Positions 45,496-55,795 of a stretch of DNA of 64,000 nt are shown here, in pieces (within the stretch, counting starts at the first letter, position 1; every line of letters starts with the position of its first letter). Source of the stretch: Candidatus Zipacnadum vermilionense (GTDB lineage Bacteria > Armatimonadota > Zipacnadia > Zipacnadales > Zipacnadaceae); the NCBI GenBank assembly GCA_029821755.1, contig JALGSV010000008.1:40411-104410 (forward strand), given 5' to 3'. A program made the position numbers and the translations under genes. The notes under the pieces were generated by a model that saw only the letters and a program-made list of their open reading frames with translations, made no database searches and was not told the DNA's origin.

Positions 45496-47883
45496 CGGGG
45501 TATCCAGAGCCTGCAACACGGCCTGGACGGCGGCGAGTATGGCCGCCGCCTTCGCGTGGTCATGCGGGAACGCCTCGGGCGTAAAAACGGTGAGCGCCTG
45601 CTCCAGGCACTCCTCCGCGCGGGGCAGGTTAGTCGCGGGGTCGCCCAGGTCCGGGTCGGCATAGGTGAGCGCCAGGTTGTTCTGCGTCCCCGCCCAGTCC
45701 GCCTGATACGCCTCGCGGGTGCGCACCTCCAGGGCCGCCCCGTAGGAGGCGATCGCGCGCCCCAGGTTCTTCCCCCGGTCCCCGGTCGGCAGGTCCCCCC
45801 AGGCATTCCCCAGGTTGTTCTGCGTCGTCGCCCACTCCGCCGGATACGCCTCGCGGCTGTACACCTCCAGCGCCGCCTGGTAGCAGGCGATCGCGCGCTC
45901 CAGGTTCTTCCCCCGGTCCCCGGTCGGCAGTTGCGCCCAGGCATTCCCCAGGTTGTTCTGCGTCATCGCCCACTCCGCCGGATACGCCTCGCGAGTGCGC
46001 ACCTCCAGCGCCGCCTGGTAGCAGGCGATCGCCTCCCGCAGGTTCTCCCCCCAGTCCCCGGTCGGCAGGTCGCCCCAGGCATTCCCCAGGTTGTTCTGCA
46101 TCATCGCCCACTCCGCCGGGTACGCCTTGCGGCTGTACACCTCCAGCGCCGCCTGGTGGCAGGCGATCGCGCGCCCCAGGTTCTCCCCTCGGTCCCCGGT
46201 CGGCAAGCTCCGCCAGGCAGCCCCCAGGTTGTTCTGCGTCGTCGCCCGCTCCGCCGGATACGCCTCGCGGGTGTACACCTCCAGCGCCGCCTGGTAGCAG
46301 GCGATCGCGCGCTGCTGGTTGAGGGTGGGGTCCCCCACCGGCAGTTTGTTATAGGCTACTCCCAGGATCCCCTGCCCAGCAGCCCAAACGGCGCCGGATT
46401 CCCTCGTTAGCGATTGGGACAACTCCGCCTTCCCGCTGGGCCACCTCCGTGCTGCGCGCCGGCGGTGCTTGGCGGGCAGCGACAGCGCGGCCCGCGCCTC
46501 ATTCACCACGATCAGCAGGGGGAGAAGCGCGCTCCCGTAAAGCACCTGGTCCAGCCCGGCCAGTGACTCTCGGAGACGCACCACCTCGTCAGCTGAGAGG
46601 TGGCGCTGTGACCCGCGCCTGAGCAGTAGGCCTCCCACTTCGGGAGCGAGAACCGAAATTGACTCCCTCGGCTCGGGCAGGCGGCTGTCATGCACCAGCA
46701 GTCGTCCGTCGGGGGCCTCCTTGGCATGCTTCCGCACCAGGGCACTTAGCTCGGCCGGCAGGCGAACGGCTTCCCATGCTCTTCGCAGTGCCTCGCAACT
46801 GTACTCCCGCGACCGGCGCACCGCGCATAACTCAACCAGGTCTTCCCGGAACAGCGGGACACCCAAGCTGCGCAGGTCGCCCATGGCCTGGAGCAGATCT
46901 CGCTGGCGAGCCGACATCTTGCCCGTCGTGTCTTGCCACCGCTTGTCGTGGAATTGCCCGAATCCCTCGACGTCCGCCTCGCCTAGTTCCTTGCGCCCCT
47001 TCTCAGACTCTGTCCTCACATACTCATAGGGCAACCGGAAGCCCCCCGCGTTCCGCCGCGCCAGTTCCGGCACGATCTCGTCGGGGGCAGTCATCTCGAA
47101 AGCCTCCAGCGCCGAACGCCAGTACTTCCACTCCATGTCCTCTTCCATATCCCCCAGGTCTACCCGCTTCAGGCGCCCCGCCGCCTGGGCGCACTCCTCG
47201 TTCGCGCACACCCGCTCGAACGGTTCGGTGCGGACGTTTGCGATGATCCAGCAGTGGCCGTCGTGGGAGTTCCGGGAGTACCAGTCGAGCAGCTCCGGCA
47301 GTCTACGGAAGGTGTCGGTGGCTTTACTGACGCCGCCTTCCGGCTGGTTGCGCCAGGGGTGGTCCAGGTCGTCGAACAGCAGAATGGGCTGGTGTTGGCG
47401 GAGGGCAGCGGGGACTTCGCGCGGCTCCTCGGGCCGCTTCATGAGGTAGACGCGGGCGCGCGTCGAGAACTGGGCGGCGATCGCCTTGGCAATCTCGGCA
47501 CTCTCCCGAGTCTTGCCCGTGGCTTCCTGTCCTACCAACAGCAGCATGCGGTGTTCGATGGGATTGGCGCGCAGCGCCTTGGTCTCGGGCCTTTCGACGT
47601 ACCCCGTGGTGCGCGGACCGAGCGAGGGAAGGTTATCGAGGATGTCTGCGGGGAGGATGACCTCATAGGGCAGGTCGTCCGGAGGAGGAACCTCGGGCTG
47701 CCTGAAGAACGCCGCCCAGATGAAGAACCCAAGAAGCAGCAGCGCAATGAAGGCGCCCGCGCCCGGGGCGAAACCAGCCGCGGCGGACACGCCACCGAAG
47801 ACGGCACTGCAGAGCAGGAGGAACAGGCCGCCGATGATTGCGGCTCCAAGGGCAGTCTCAGAGAGTTGCCTTAGGATGCTCAT
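45493..47883 (-). CDS. membrane-anchored P-loop NTPase (STAND-like) with C-terminal TPR repeats
   Basis: two N-terminal TM helices; Walker A GQEATGKT; Walker B PILLFDDLD; about six 46-aa TPR-like repeats. Confidence 0.8.
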   Translation of the reverse strand: MSILRQLSETALGAAIIGGLFLLLCSAVFGGVSAAAGFAPGAGAFIALLLLGFFIWAAFFRQPEVPPPDDLPYEVILPADILDNLPSLGPRTTGYVERPETKALRANPIEHRMLLLVGQEATGKTRESAEIAKAIAAQFSTRARVYLMKRPEEPREVPAALRQHQPILLFDDLDHPWRNQPEGGVSKATDTFRRLPELLDWYSRNSHDGHCWIIANVRTEPFERVCANEECAQAAGRLKRVDLGDMEEDMEWKYWRSALEAFEMTAPDEIVPELARRNAGGFRLPYEYVRTESEKGRKELGEADVEGFGQFHDKRWQDTTGKMSARQRDLLQAMGDLRSLGVPLFREDLVELCAVRRSREYSCEALRRAWEAVRLPAELSALVRKHAKEAPDGRLLVHDSRLPEPRESISVLAPEVGGLLLRRGSQRHLSADEVVRLRESLAGLDQVLYGSALLPLLIVVNEARAALSLPAKHRRRAARRWPSGKAELSQSLTRESGAVWAAGQGILGVAYNKLPVGDPTLNQQRAIACYQAALEVYTREAYPAERATTQNNLGAAWRSLPTGDRGENLGRAIACHQAALEVYSRKAYPAEWAMMQNNLGNAWGDLPTGDWGENLREAIACYQAALEVRTREAYPAEWAMTQNNLGNAWAQLPTGDRGKNLERAIACYQAALEVYSREAYPAEWATTQNNLGNAWGDLPTGDRGKNLGRAIASYGAALEVRTREAYQADWAGTQNNLALTYADPDLGDPATNLPRAEECLEQALTVFTPEAFPHDHAKAAAILAAVQAVLQALDTP
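45600..46380 (-). repeat. tandem 138-bp coding repeats (46-aa TPR units)
   Basis: NLGNAWGDLPTGDRGENL.RAIACYQAALEVYTREAYPAEWATTQN repeated with few changes. Confidence 0.85.
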
Positions 47884-47994
47884 GCGCCCTCCCCAATGCT
47901 GGAATGGGCTGGTATCTGCGGTCATTCTACGCAGTCACACTGCGCTTGGCAACCTCCCAGGGCCGCCCAGCGGCCCCTCCGGACAAGTTCTGCG

Positions 47995-48105
47995 GACTTC
48001 GCCGGCGAGGGAGTCCAGCACTTCATCTCCCGCCATGCCGCGGCTCACCGCGAAGATATTCTAGAAGTCCTTCGCAGATTGGAATCGGAACTGCGCAACA
48101 GCTAA
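47995..48105 (+). pseudogene. possible 3' gene remnant (..EGVQHFISRHAAAHREDILEVLRRLESELRNS*)
   Basis: coding-like C-terminal sequence with no usable 5' part. Confidence 0.35.
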
Positions 48106-48139
48106 GCGCCCTCCTGTAGACAATATGTCGCTATCCCAC

Positions 48140-48168
48140 TTGCGTGAGCACTCTCGGCCCGTTATGAT
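48140..48168 (+). promoter_or_regulatory. promoter of response-regulator gene
   Basis: TTGCGT, 17-nt spacer, TATGAT. Confidence 0.55.
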
Positions 48169-48219
48169 ATACACGAGCGGGGGGAGCATAATCGCGGCCC
48201 GTTCGTCTTGAGGTGCCCC

Positions 48220-49017
48220 ATGTCGGAGGCAAGATTGCTGGTAGTTGATGATGATGAGGACTTGCGCTTAGCCATAGCCCGCAAGCTGGAGAACGAGAAG
48301 TTTGAAGTAGAGACCGCCGCTACGGGCGACGGCGCCCTGCGCGTTCTCCAATATGAGAAGCCGAACCTGGTAATACTGGACTTGGGGCTGCCGGACATGG
48401 AGGGGCTGGAGGTTTGCCGGCGGATCAAGGAGGCCTCCTCGGAGGCGCTCATTCTGGTGCTCACCGGGCGGCAGGAGGAGTCCCAGCAAATCGCCGGCCT
48501 GGAGACCGGGGCGGACGACTACCTGGTCAAACCGGTCAGCTTGCGGCTTCTCGCCACGCGGGTGCGCGCGTTGCTGCGACGTCGGCCCCTGGCCGGCCCC
48601 GCGCCCGGCGAACCTCTGCAGGTAGGCATGGTCTCCCCCGCCTCTGCCCACGACTCGGTCTGGCTGGAGAGCATGGAGCAGGAGCCCCAGGCGGAACTCT
48701 CCGACCCGGCTCCGCCCTCCGGGGAGATGTACTTCTCCCTCCCGGGCGAGTTCTGGCGCCTCGACGGACGCTGGCACCTCGTCAACGCCACCAGCGTTCC
48801 CCAGAACGAGGCCCAACTGCGCCGCATGTCCATGGGCATCGTCGAGGCCGGCCGTATTGTCGAAATCGTGGCGGACGCCAACTGGGTGGGCTCGATCAAG
48901 GAGGTCTACCTGTACGCTGCGACCACCATGGAGGAGATCCGCGAACCCCTCGCCCGCGGCTACCTGCTGGCGGACCTGTACAAGCGCGTGAAGAAACTGC
49001 AGGGCGTCGAGTCCTAG
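48220..49017 (+). CDS. response regulator receiver protein with uncharacterised C-terminal domain
   Basis: LLVVDDDEDLRL, VILDLGLPDMEG, VLTGR, LVKPVS; no recognisable DNA-binding domain. Confidence 0.88.
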   Translation: MSEARLLVVDDDEDLRLAIARKLENEKFEVETAATGDGALRVLQYEKPNLVILDLGLPDMEGLEVCRRIKEASSEALILVLTGRQEESQQIAGLETGADDYLVKPVSLRLLATRVRALLRRRPLAGPAPGEPLQVGMVSPASAHDSVWLESMEQEPQAELSDPAPPSGEMYFSLPGEFWRLDGRWHLVNATSVPQNEAQLRRMSMGIVEAGRIVEIVADANWVGSIKEVYLYAATTMEEIREPLARGYLLADLYKRVKKLQGVES

Positions 49018-49052
49018 CCGGACGCGCCGCGACGACACCCCCGCCCTTCCCC

Positions 49053-49077
49053 GGGCCGGAGCAACACGCTCCGGCCC
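49053..49077. terminator. terminator-like hairpin between convergent genes
   Basis: GGGCCGGAGC-aacac-GCTCCGGCCC; no clear T tract. Confidence 0.45.
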
Positions 49078-49095
49078 CAGCGCTCCCGCCCTGGC

Positions 49096-52000
49096 CTACT
49101 CTACCAGTCCGTACGTGACCCCCTCGGTCAGCGGCAACCCGTACTCGTCGCCCAGCCGCGCGTAGAAGGCCCAGCCGCCCGTGCCCTGGCAGACCTTGAC
49201 CAGTATCGTGTTGACGCCCTTCTTCAGCGCAATACCGGTGCGCTCGCTGTCCGGCGTCGCGCCCCGGTAGACCTCCTTGGCCAGTACCGACTTGCCGTTA
49301 ACCCAGACCGATATGGTGTCGTCGCTACCCGTGTACAGCGTCGCCGTGCGGTCCTGGTCGGAGACCACCCGGGTCAGCGCGTAGGCGCAGACATTCTCCT
49401 GGTCGGCGAACCTCCCCCGCAGGTCCACCGCCCCCGGCCCCAGCGGCGGCTTGTCCTCCGCCAGAGCTCGCTGCCACTTGACCTCCCCCCCCCCAGGCCC
49501 GCGTAGGCCGCCGGCGTCGGATCCTCCTCCGGCCCGTAGACCGCCGCAAAGCCTGCTCCCTCGGTGTTAGCGAAGGGCCCCACCACCTGCCAATCCTGGA
49601 TCATGTACTGCAGCGGGTCCGGCCGCTCGGCCATGGTGAAGACCTGCTGCGCCCGGGTGTAGCGGGCGGGTACGGCCTCCAGGGCCGCCTGGCTCATGCC
49701 CTCGGTCAGGGGGATGACCAGCGCTGGCTTGCCACCCACCGTCGCGCTCCTGCCGTCGGTACAGGGCTGCCCGTTGCGCTCCACACTCGGATTCTCCTCC
49801 AGTCCATACACCACCAGCGCCGTGGCCATGTCCGGGGTATGCTGGTCCTCCCGCACCGCGTAGTCCACCCACACCCGATTCTCCTTCGGCCGCACCACCA
49901 CCCGCGCCAGCCCCAGCCGCCCATCGGCCGATACCGTCACTCCTCCCGGCGCCTGCAGCGACCACAGCGTCGGATCAGGCAGCGGATTGAAGCCCGCGTA
50001 CGTGCCTGTGGTCGGCTCTGTCTGCAGATAGGCCATCCGCCCCGCCTCGGTAGTCAGTACCGCTCCGTTCTTTTTCAGCTGCCCGGTGCGCCCCTGCTGC
50101 GTCAGCGTCGTGTCCCGGTCCAGCCCCGGGGCCAGATACGGCCACGCCCCGTTGACCCGCCGGTAAGTGAACAGGTTGGGCGTCGCTCCGCCACCGTAGT
50201 CGGTCTTGGCCCCCATCTCCAGCAGGTCTTCCCCACTCCGGTACGAGGCGTGATACGTCAGGTTCTCCTGCTCCCACCGTACCTCCAGCGCCGCCTCCTG
50301 CAGGTGCTTCTGGAAGGCCGCGAAGTCGCCGTACTCCGTCTCGTCCCCCAGCTCGAAGACAAACCCTCCGTAGGCCTGGTCGTAAGCGGCCCAATCCGGA
50401 TCCGCTACGGGCGTGTCCTGCCGCAGGTTATAGCTATCGATCACCAGCGCCGCCTGCCACGTTCCCGACCATTCCTGCGGCGTGCCCTCGCTAAGGGTCA
50501 CCTCTGCCGTCCGTCCCAGGTCCGTCGCGGGCAGCGGGATGATCCCCAGGTAGCTCACCCCGTCGTGGATGGCAATCCGCTGTCCCTGCTTGCAGGTGAA
50601 GGGCAATTGCGTGACCAGCTGCCCCTCCACGAAGATCTCCCACGTCCGCGGCTCCTGGTAGTTGAACAGCCCAATGGTGCTCTGCAGACTCCGCAGGCCG
50701 TCCTCGGCCAGGCCCTTGACCGAGTCGTTGTTGTAGGGACTGGCAATGACCAACAGCTTGTTCTTATGCTGCAGCGCCGCCTGGCAGCCTAGCGGGTGCA
50801 TCCAGCCGTGGGTTGCATTCACCAGCGGCGTGGTATTCACGCCGTAGCGCATTACCATCGTCCCCAGGTCCTGGAGGTTCTCCACCTGCCGGTCCTCCCG
50901 CCGCCACTGCCCCATGATCGGCACCACGCTGTCGTAGGCGTCGGTGCTGGCCAGGCCATAGTGCTTGCCCAGATACGTCCGCCGCCACAGCGGGTTGGCC
51001 GAGTGCCCGCCCCACATCTTGTACGTATTGGTCATCTCGTACGGGATCGGCTTCTCGTCCACCATATACGAGACCCACTCCGGACCCCAGGGGGCGGTCA
51101 CCGACTGCTCGGCGATGCGCCCTGGCGGGGTGTCGTGCCCCATGACCTCCGCCTGCACCGGCAGCGCCGGGTTGTTCAGGTCGTGCAGCGCCCCGCTGCG
51201 GGAGAGTACATGCATAATGTCCTGCAGCCCGTCCTGGGTCACCAGCAGGTACTGCGGTGTCGAGGTCCTCGTGGAGGAGGCAATGAACCGCCGCAGGGCC
51301 GGATGGTAGGAGGAGGTCAGCTCCTCCACCGACTTGGCCAGCATCATTTGCCCCATCATCCGGTCCAGCTCCGTCGGCCCGAAGTCGGCGAACATCTTCT
51401 GATCGCTCAGGGTCAGCCCGAAGTAGTAGTGGTCCACTGACTCCTGCGTGGACCCGTCAAACCAGGCCCACAGGCGCAGCGGAAAGTTTTCCAGCCCGTG
51501 GCGCCCGTCGGCCATGGCGTCCGGCGAGCCCACGATGTTCCCGCCCAGCAGCGCCCCCATGGCCGCCGTGTGGTTGAAGTTCATCGTGCTGATGGTGTAG
51601 CAGTACCCATCCCGGAAGAAGCTCGCGTTGCCCCGCCAGTCCCCGGTGTCCTCGTAGTACTTGTTCCTCCCCCCGTGGTAGATCTCAATCGCTTGTGCAT
51701 GCTCCAGATCGCTGGTCTTGCGGTCCGGCATGACCCAGGCGGTCCAGAACTCCTGCCAGTGCTCCCGCACCGGCGCCGGCATGGCGTCCCGGTACAGGTA
51801 CCAGGCCAGCAGCCGGTCCGGCACGTCCCAGCCGTTCCAGTACCGCGGAGGGTCGGCCAGCATCCCGTCCAGCCACTTCCCATAGGCCGCATAGTCCACC
51901 GGCAGACGATACCCCCCGCCGAGCTTGTCCAGTTCCTCCACCCGCTGCCACTGCCATTCCGGCATCCACGCCGGCCGTTCCAGGGCATACCGCGCCACTA

Positions 52001-52895
52001 GCTCCTGGAACTCCTGCTCCGTCGGCATGGCCGCCGTCGGCGCCCCGCCGCTGCGCTGCTCGACCAGAGCCTCCCCCAGCACCCGGGCGTCGGTCGCGGG
52101 CGGTATCGGCCCCACCGCCGGGGCCTGGGCCACCGGGGCGCAAGTCACCACCAGCGTCGGCGCGTCCACGATGATCCCTCGTCCGCCCGTCGCCACGCCC
52201 CACTCATACGCCCCGTCCCCGTTCTGGCGGAAGCGGAAGTCGTATACCTCCCACTTCTTCACCAGCACTCCGCAGTCCGCCGCCCGCCGCAGCCTCTCCC
52301 CTAGCGTCGCCCCGTAGGTCGCCTCCGTCAGCAGCGGCGTCAGGTCCACCCGGCCCACCGGCTGCTGGAACGATACCTCCTCCGGGCCGAACTGCCGTGG
52401 GTAGCGGTCCTTCTGCTCATCCTGCGCCCCAAACTTCGCCCAGTACCCCGCCCCGTTTACGTACCCATTGTAGGTCGGCCCCAGGTCCGGGTCCGCCACC
52501 CACGGCTTGCGCAGCGCCCAGGCCACCGCGTGCCACGTCGGCTTGACCGTCTGGTACAGTTCATCGCACCCAAAGCTCAGCCGCTGGTTGTACCCGGCCT
52601 CGGCGGTGTACAGCTCGGTGTCCTGGAAGGGCAGCACCAGCTCGACCTTCCGGATCGTGTACCCCTTCCCCAGTTGCTCCGCGACCGTCTCGGCTGCGGT
52701 CGGAAACCGCACCAGCATACTCCGCAGTACCGCGTCAAACACCAGCGCCCCCGGCTCCGGCGCATCCCACTTGGCGCGAAAGCCATTGATCCCCGCCGTC
52801 TCCGCAGGAATGGTAAGCGTGACCGCCTCCCCCTGCGCCAACACCGGGGAGACCATGAGCAACGATAGCAGGCAAACCGCGAGGAGAGCTTTCAT
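49096..52895 (-). CDS. large secreted protein (unknown catalytic class) with C-terminal sugar-binding-like domain, split by a frameshift at a G10 tract
   Basis: ORFs 49374..53000 and 49096..49428 join as ..AYAGLGGG/EVKWQRALAEDKPPLGPGAVDLRGRFADQENVCAYALTRVV..; signal MKALLAVCLLSLLMVSPVLAQ. Confidence 0.75.
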
Positions 52896-52956
52896 GAAAG
52901 AACCTCCGGGCTCGAGAGTGGAGTTATGATTCGTCGGTGCGGGCGGTGAATCCTGC

Positions 52957-54363
52957 TCAGGCAGCGGCACCGGCGCGATCCACCCGCCACATCTCCACAT
53001 ACCAAACGGCGAGCGTCACGGCGTAAACCACCCGGAAGAGCACCCGCGGCGCGTCCCTCAGATAGTCACTGAACAGGGCGGGACCCAGCACCAATTCCAG
53101 CACGCCCAGCGGGACCGCAACGATCAGCGCCACCGCCGTCGCGCGGAGAATGAACACGGTGAGGGTCGACCAGTGTTGCCTCCAGAGGCGCACCCCTCGC
53201 CCTAGCGCGGCGGGCAGTGACAGGCCCTCGCCCACTACGAGGAACGGGACGAAGAAGGTGACGGCCACAAGTAGTTGGACTGGAACAGCCGCCAGCAAGA
53301 AGCAGCCGGTCCGTGCTGCCAGCATCTGGAACGCGACGACCGCGGCGACGATCAGCAGGGCTGCCGGCCAGTAGCGGACGGCGTCCCGCAAGGCTTCCCG
53401 CAAGTTCCAGCGGCGTCCTTGCGCGACCTGCCACACGAGACTCCACTCGAAGGCGGTCCCCACGGAGAGTCCCACCATACTCGCAACAACCAGCAGAGAG
53501 ACGGGGGCCCAGTCGGCCCGGGTAGGTAGCCCGCCCGGCCCCCACCATACCCCGTAGACCATTATGTAGCCCAGGTACAACGCCGCCGCCGCACCGACTA
53601 TGGCCGCGGCGGCCGCGGCTCGAAACCGCCGTCGGAGGCCCGGAGCCAGCCAGTGGGGCCGACACAGCGCTAACCCCGCCAGTCCAACTCCCAGCGCGAG
53701 GAGAAGCAACCCCAGGAATAGCGACCTCTCGAACAGATGCAGCCGAGGCCAGTCGGGGAGGAACCGCAGCAGGTACTGGGTATTGGCGTTCTGCAGGAGC
53801 GAGGAAGGAGCCAGCACCAGCCCCTGCGGCCGGAAGGCGAAGAGTCGGCGGCGCTCCTCATAGCTGTCGTGCAGCCGGAGACCCAAACCAAGAGGCGGAC
53901 TCGTGGCGCCGTCGGGCGCCACTCGGGGCCTGGTGCCGGGCTGTGTCGGGCCTGGCGCCTCGTCCTCTAGCGACACCCCCCTCTCCGCGGCCATGCGCGC
54001 ATACATGACGGGAGTGAACCATACGTGGTCGAGGACCGCCGCCACGAGCATCAAGCCCAGCAACCACCCCACCAACGTTCGATTCTTCCACAACCTTCGC
54101 GCCGCCGTCCACGCCAGACCCAGGGGATGGCGCGAGAGCGGCAAGGGGTTCGGGGCGGGGCAGCACCGCGGAGGGAGACGATGCACCAGGCTCTCCAGCC
54201 AGCCCAAGAGGAGCACGTGGCCGGGCATGAAGTACTCGTCCGTCCCCAGTTTCCTCCGGCGTGCGGCCACGCCCCCGGTAGCCACCCACCAGACCAGGGC
54301 ATACTCCCCCAGGACCACTAGCAGTCCGGTCAGGACCAGGTATTGACGCCAATCCCAGTACAT
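52957..54363 (-). CDS. multi-pass membrane protein of unknown function
   Basis: 468 aa with many hydrophobic helices. Confidence 0.7.
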   Translation of the reverse strand: MYWDWRQYLVLTGLLVVLGEYALVWWVATGGVAARRRKLGTDEYFMPGHVLLLGWLESLVHRLPPRCCPAPNPLPLSRHPLGLAWTAARRLWKNRTLVGWLLGLMLVAAVLDHVWFTPVMYARMAAERGVSLEDEAPGPTQPGTRPRVAPDGATSPPLGLGLRLHDSYEERRRLFAFRPQGLVLAPSSLLQNANTQYLLRFLPDWPRLHLFERSLFLGLLLLALGVGLAGLALCRPHWLAPGLRRRFRAAAAAAIVGAAAALYLGYIMVYGVWWGPGGLPTRADWAPVSLLVVASMVGLSVGTAFEWSLVWQVAQGRRWNLREALRDAVRYWPAALLIVAAVVAFQMLAARTGCFLLAAVPVQLLVAVTFFVPFLVVGEGLSLPAALGRGVRLWRQHWSTLTVFILRATAVALIVAVPLGVLELVLGPALFSDYLRDAPRVLFRVVYAVTLAVWYVEMWRVDRAGAAA

Positions 54364-54488
54364 GGCGCTCCCTCAGAAACCAAGACACCAGCGGGAGTGA
54401 AGTGGGTTACCTCTGTGTAGTTCGCCAGGGGGACCCCACGTCCTGCCGGAGGTAGCGCTGGCGGTGGGCGCCTGCTATAATCGCGCTC

Positions 54489-55709
54489 GTGCCTGCGTCC
54501 TCCAATACCTACCTGCGCCTGTCCGCACGGACCCGGCGACGGCTGCAACATGCCCCGCCGGGGCTCTTGCTGTTCTTTGCCGCCATTGCGCTGATGTCCA
54601 TCAGCCAGGCCATCTTTGACAGCGTCTACAACAACTACCTTAGCGACACCTTCAACCTGACCGCCTCCACCCGCGGCGAGTTGGAGTTCCCCCGCGAGCT
54701 GCCCGGCCTGCTCACCGCCGTTATGACGGGGCTATTCTTCTTCATCCGCGAGACCGGCCTGGGCGCGATTGCGGCGGGCACTGTGGCCCTGGGTATGGCC
54801 GGCATCGCCGTCTGGAGCCGCCGCTGGTGGCCCATGGTCGCCTCCACTCTCGTGTGGTCCATCGGCGGCCACTTGATCATGCCCGTGCGCGACTCGGTTG
54901 CCATCAGCCTGGCCCGCAAGGGCCGCCAGGGCCGCCGGCTGGGGCAGTTGGGACTGGTCTCCACCCTCGCCACCATCGGCGGCTTCGCCGTCGTCTACAT
55001 CGGCACCAAACTCCTGCGCAGCAACTACCCGAGCATCTTCCTCGTGGCCGCCCTCACCAGCGCTCTTGCCGTGGTCCTGTGGCTGGCCATGCCCAAGATC
55101 GGTGGCCACGAGGACCGGCCGCGGCTGGTGGTCAAGCGCCGCTACAGCTTGTTCTACGCCCTCTGCCTGTTCTTCGGCGCCCGCAAGCAGATCTTCATCA
55201 CCTTCGGCCCCTGGGTACTGGTACGCATCTTCAAGCAGCCGGCCTACGTCTTCGCCCAGCTCAACACGGTCGGCGCTCTGATCGGCCTCTTCTTCCAGCC
55301 CTGGCTGGGTCACCTCATCGACCGTTTCGGCGAGCGAGTGGTGCTGGTGGGCGAGGCCGTGCTGATGGTAGTGGTCTCGGTGGGGTACGGCTTCTCGCAG
55401 CACTTATTTGGGGATCGCTGGGGCCTGCCGGGAGTGGCGCTAGGGGCGGTCATGATCTGCTTCGTGATGGACCAGGTGCTGTTTGCGGTGGGGATGGCCC
55501 GCTCGACCTACCTGTCCAAGCTAGCCGAGCGCCCGGAGGATATCACGCCCTCCCTTTCCCTGGGCGTGAGCATCAACCACATCATCTCCATGTCCTTGCC
55601 CGCGCTAGGCGGCCGCATCTGGGACAGCTACGGCTACCAGTGGGTCTTCGTCGGCGCCGCGGTAGTGGCACTGCTCAATATCTGGGTGGCCAGCCGAGTC
55701 CGCACCTAG
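54489..55709 (+). CDS. major facilitator superfamily transporter, GTG start
   Basis: 12-TM-like; TATAAT (54476-54481) only 7 nt upstream of GTG. Confidence 0.85.
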   Translation: MPASSNTYLRLSARTRRRLQHAPPGLLLFFAAIALMSISQAIFDSVYNNYLSDTFNLTASTRGELEFPRELPGLLTAVMTGLFFFIRETGLGAIAAGTVALGMAGIAVWSRRWWPMVASTLVWSIGGHLIMPVRDSVAISLARKGRQGRRLGQLGLVSTLATIGGFAVVYIGTKLLRSNYPSIFLVAALTSALAVVLWLAMPKIGGHEDRPRLVVKRRYSLFYALCLFFGARKQIFITFGPWVLVRIFKQPAYVFAQLNTVGALIGLFFQPWLGHLIDRFGERVVLVGEAVLMVVVSVGYGFSQHLFGDRWGLPGVALGAVMICFVMDQVLFAVGMARSTYLSKLAERPEDITPSLSLGVSINHIISMSLPALGGRIWDSYGYQWVFVGAAVVALLNIWVASRVRT

Positions 55710-55795
55710 GCCCGTCCCGGAGGGGCCGTTCCACCACCGTTCAGCTCCCCTCCCGCCTTGCGACTCCTCCCTCCCCTCAGGTATAATGCCGCTTG

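Noticed and set aside
45600-46380. CRISPR-like array because of regular repeats
   Set aside because: Repeats are 138 bp, contiguous without spacers and encode 46-aa TPR units in frame.
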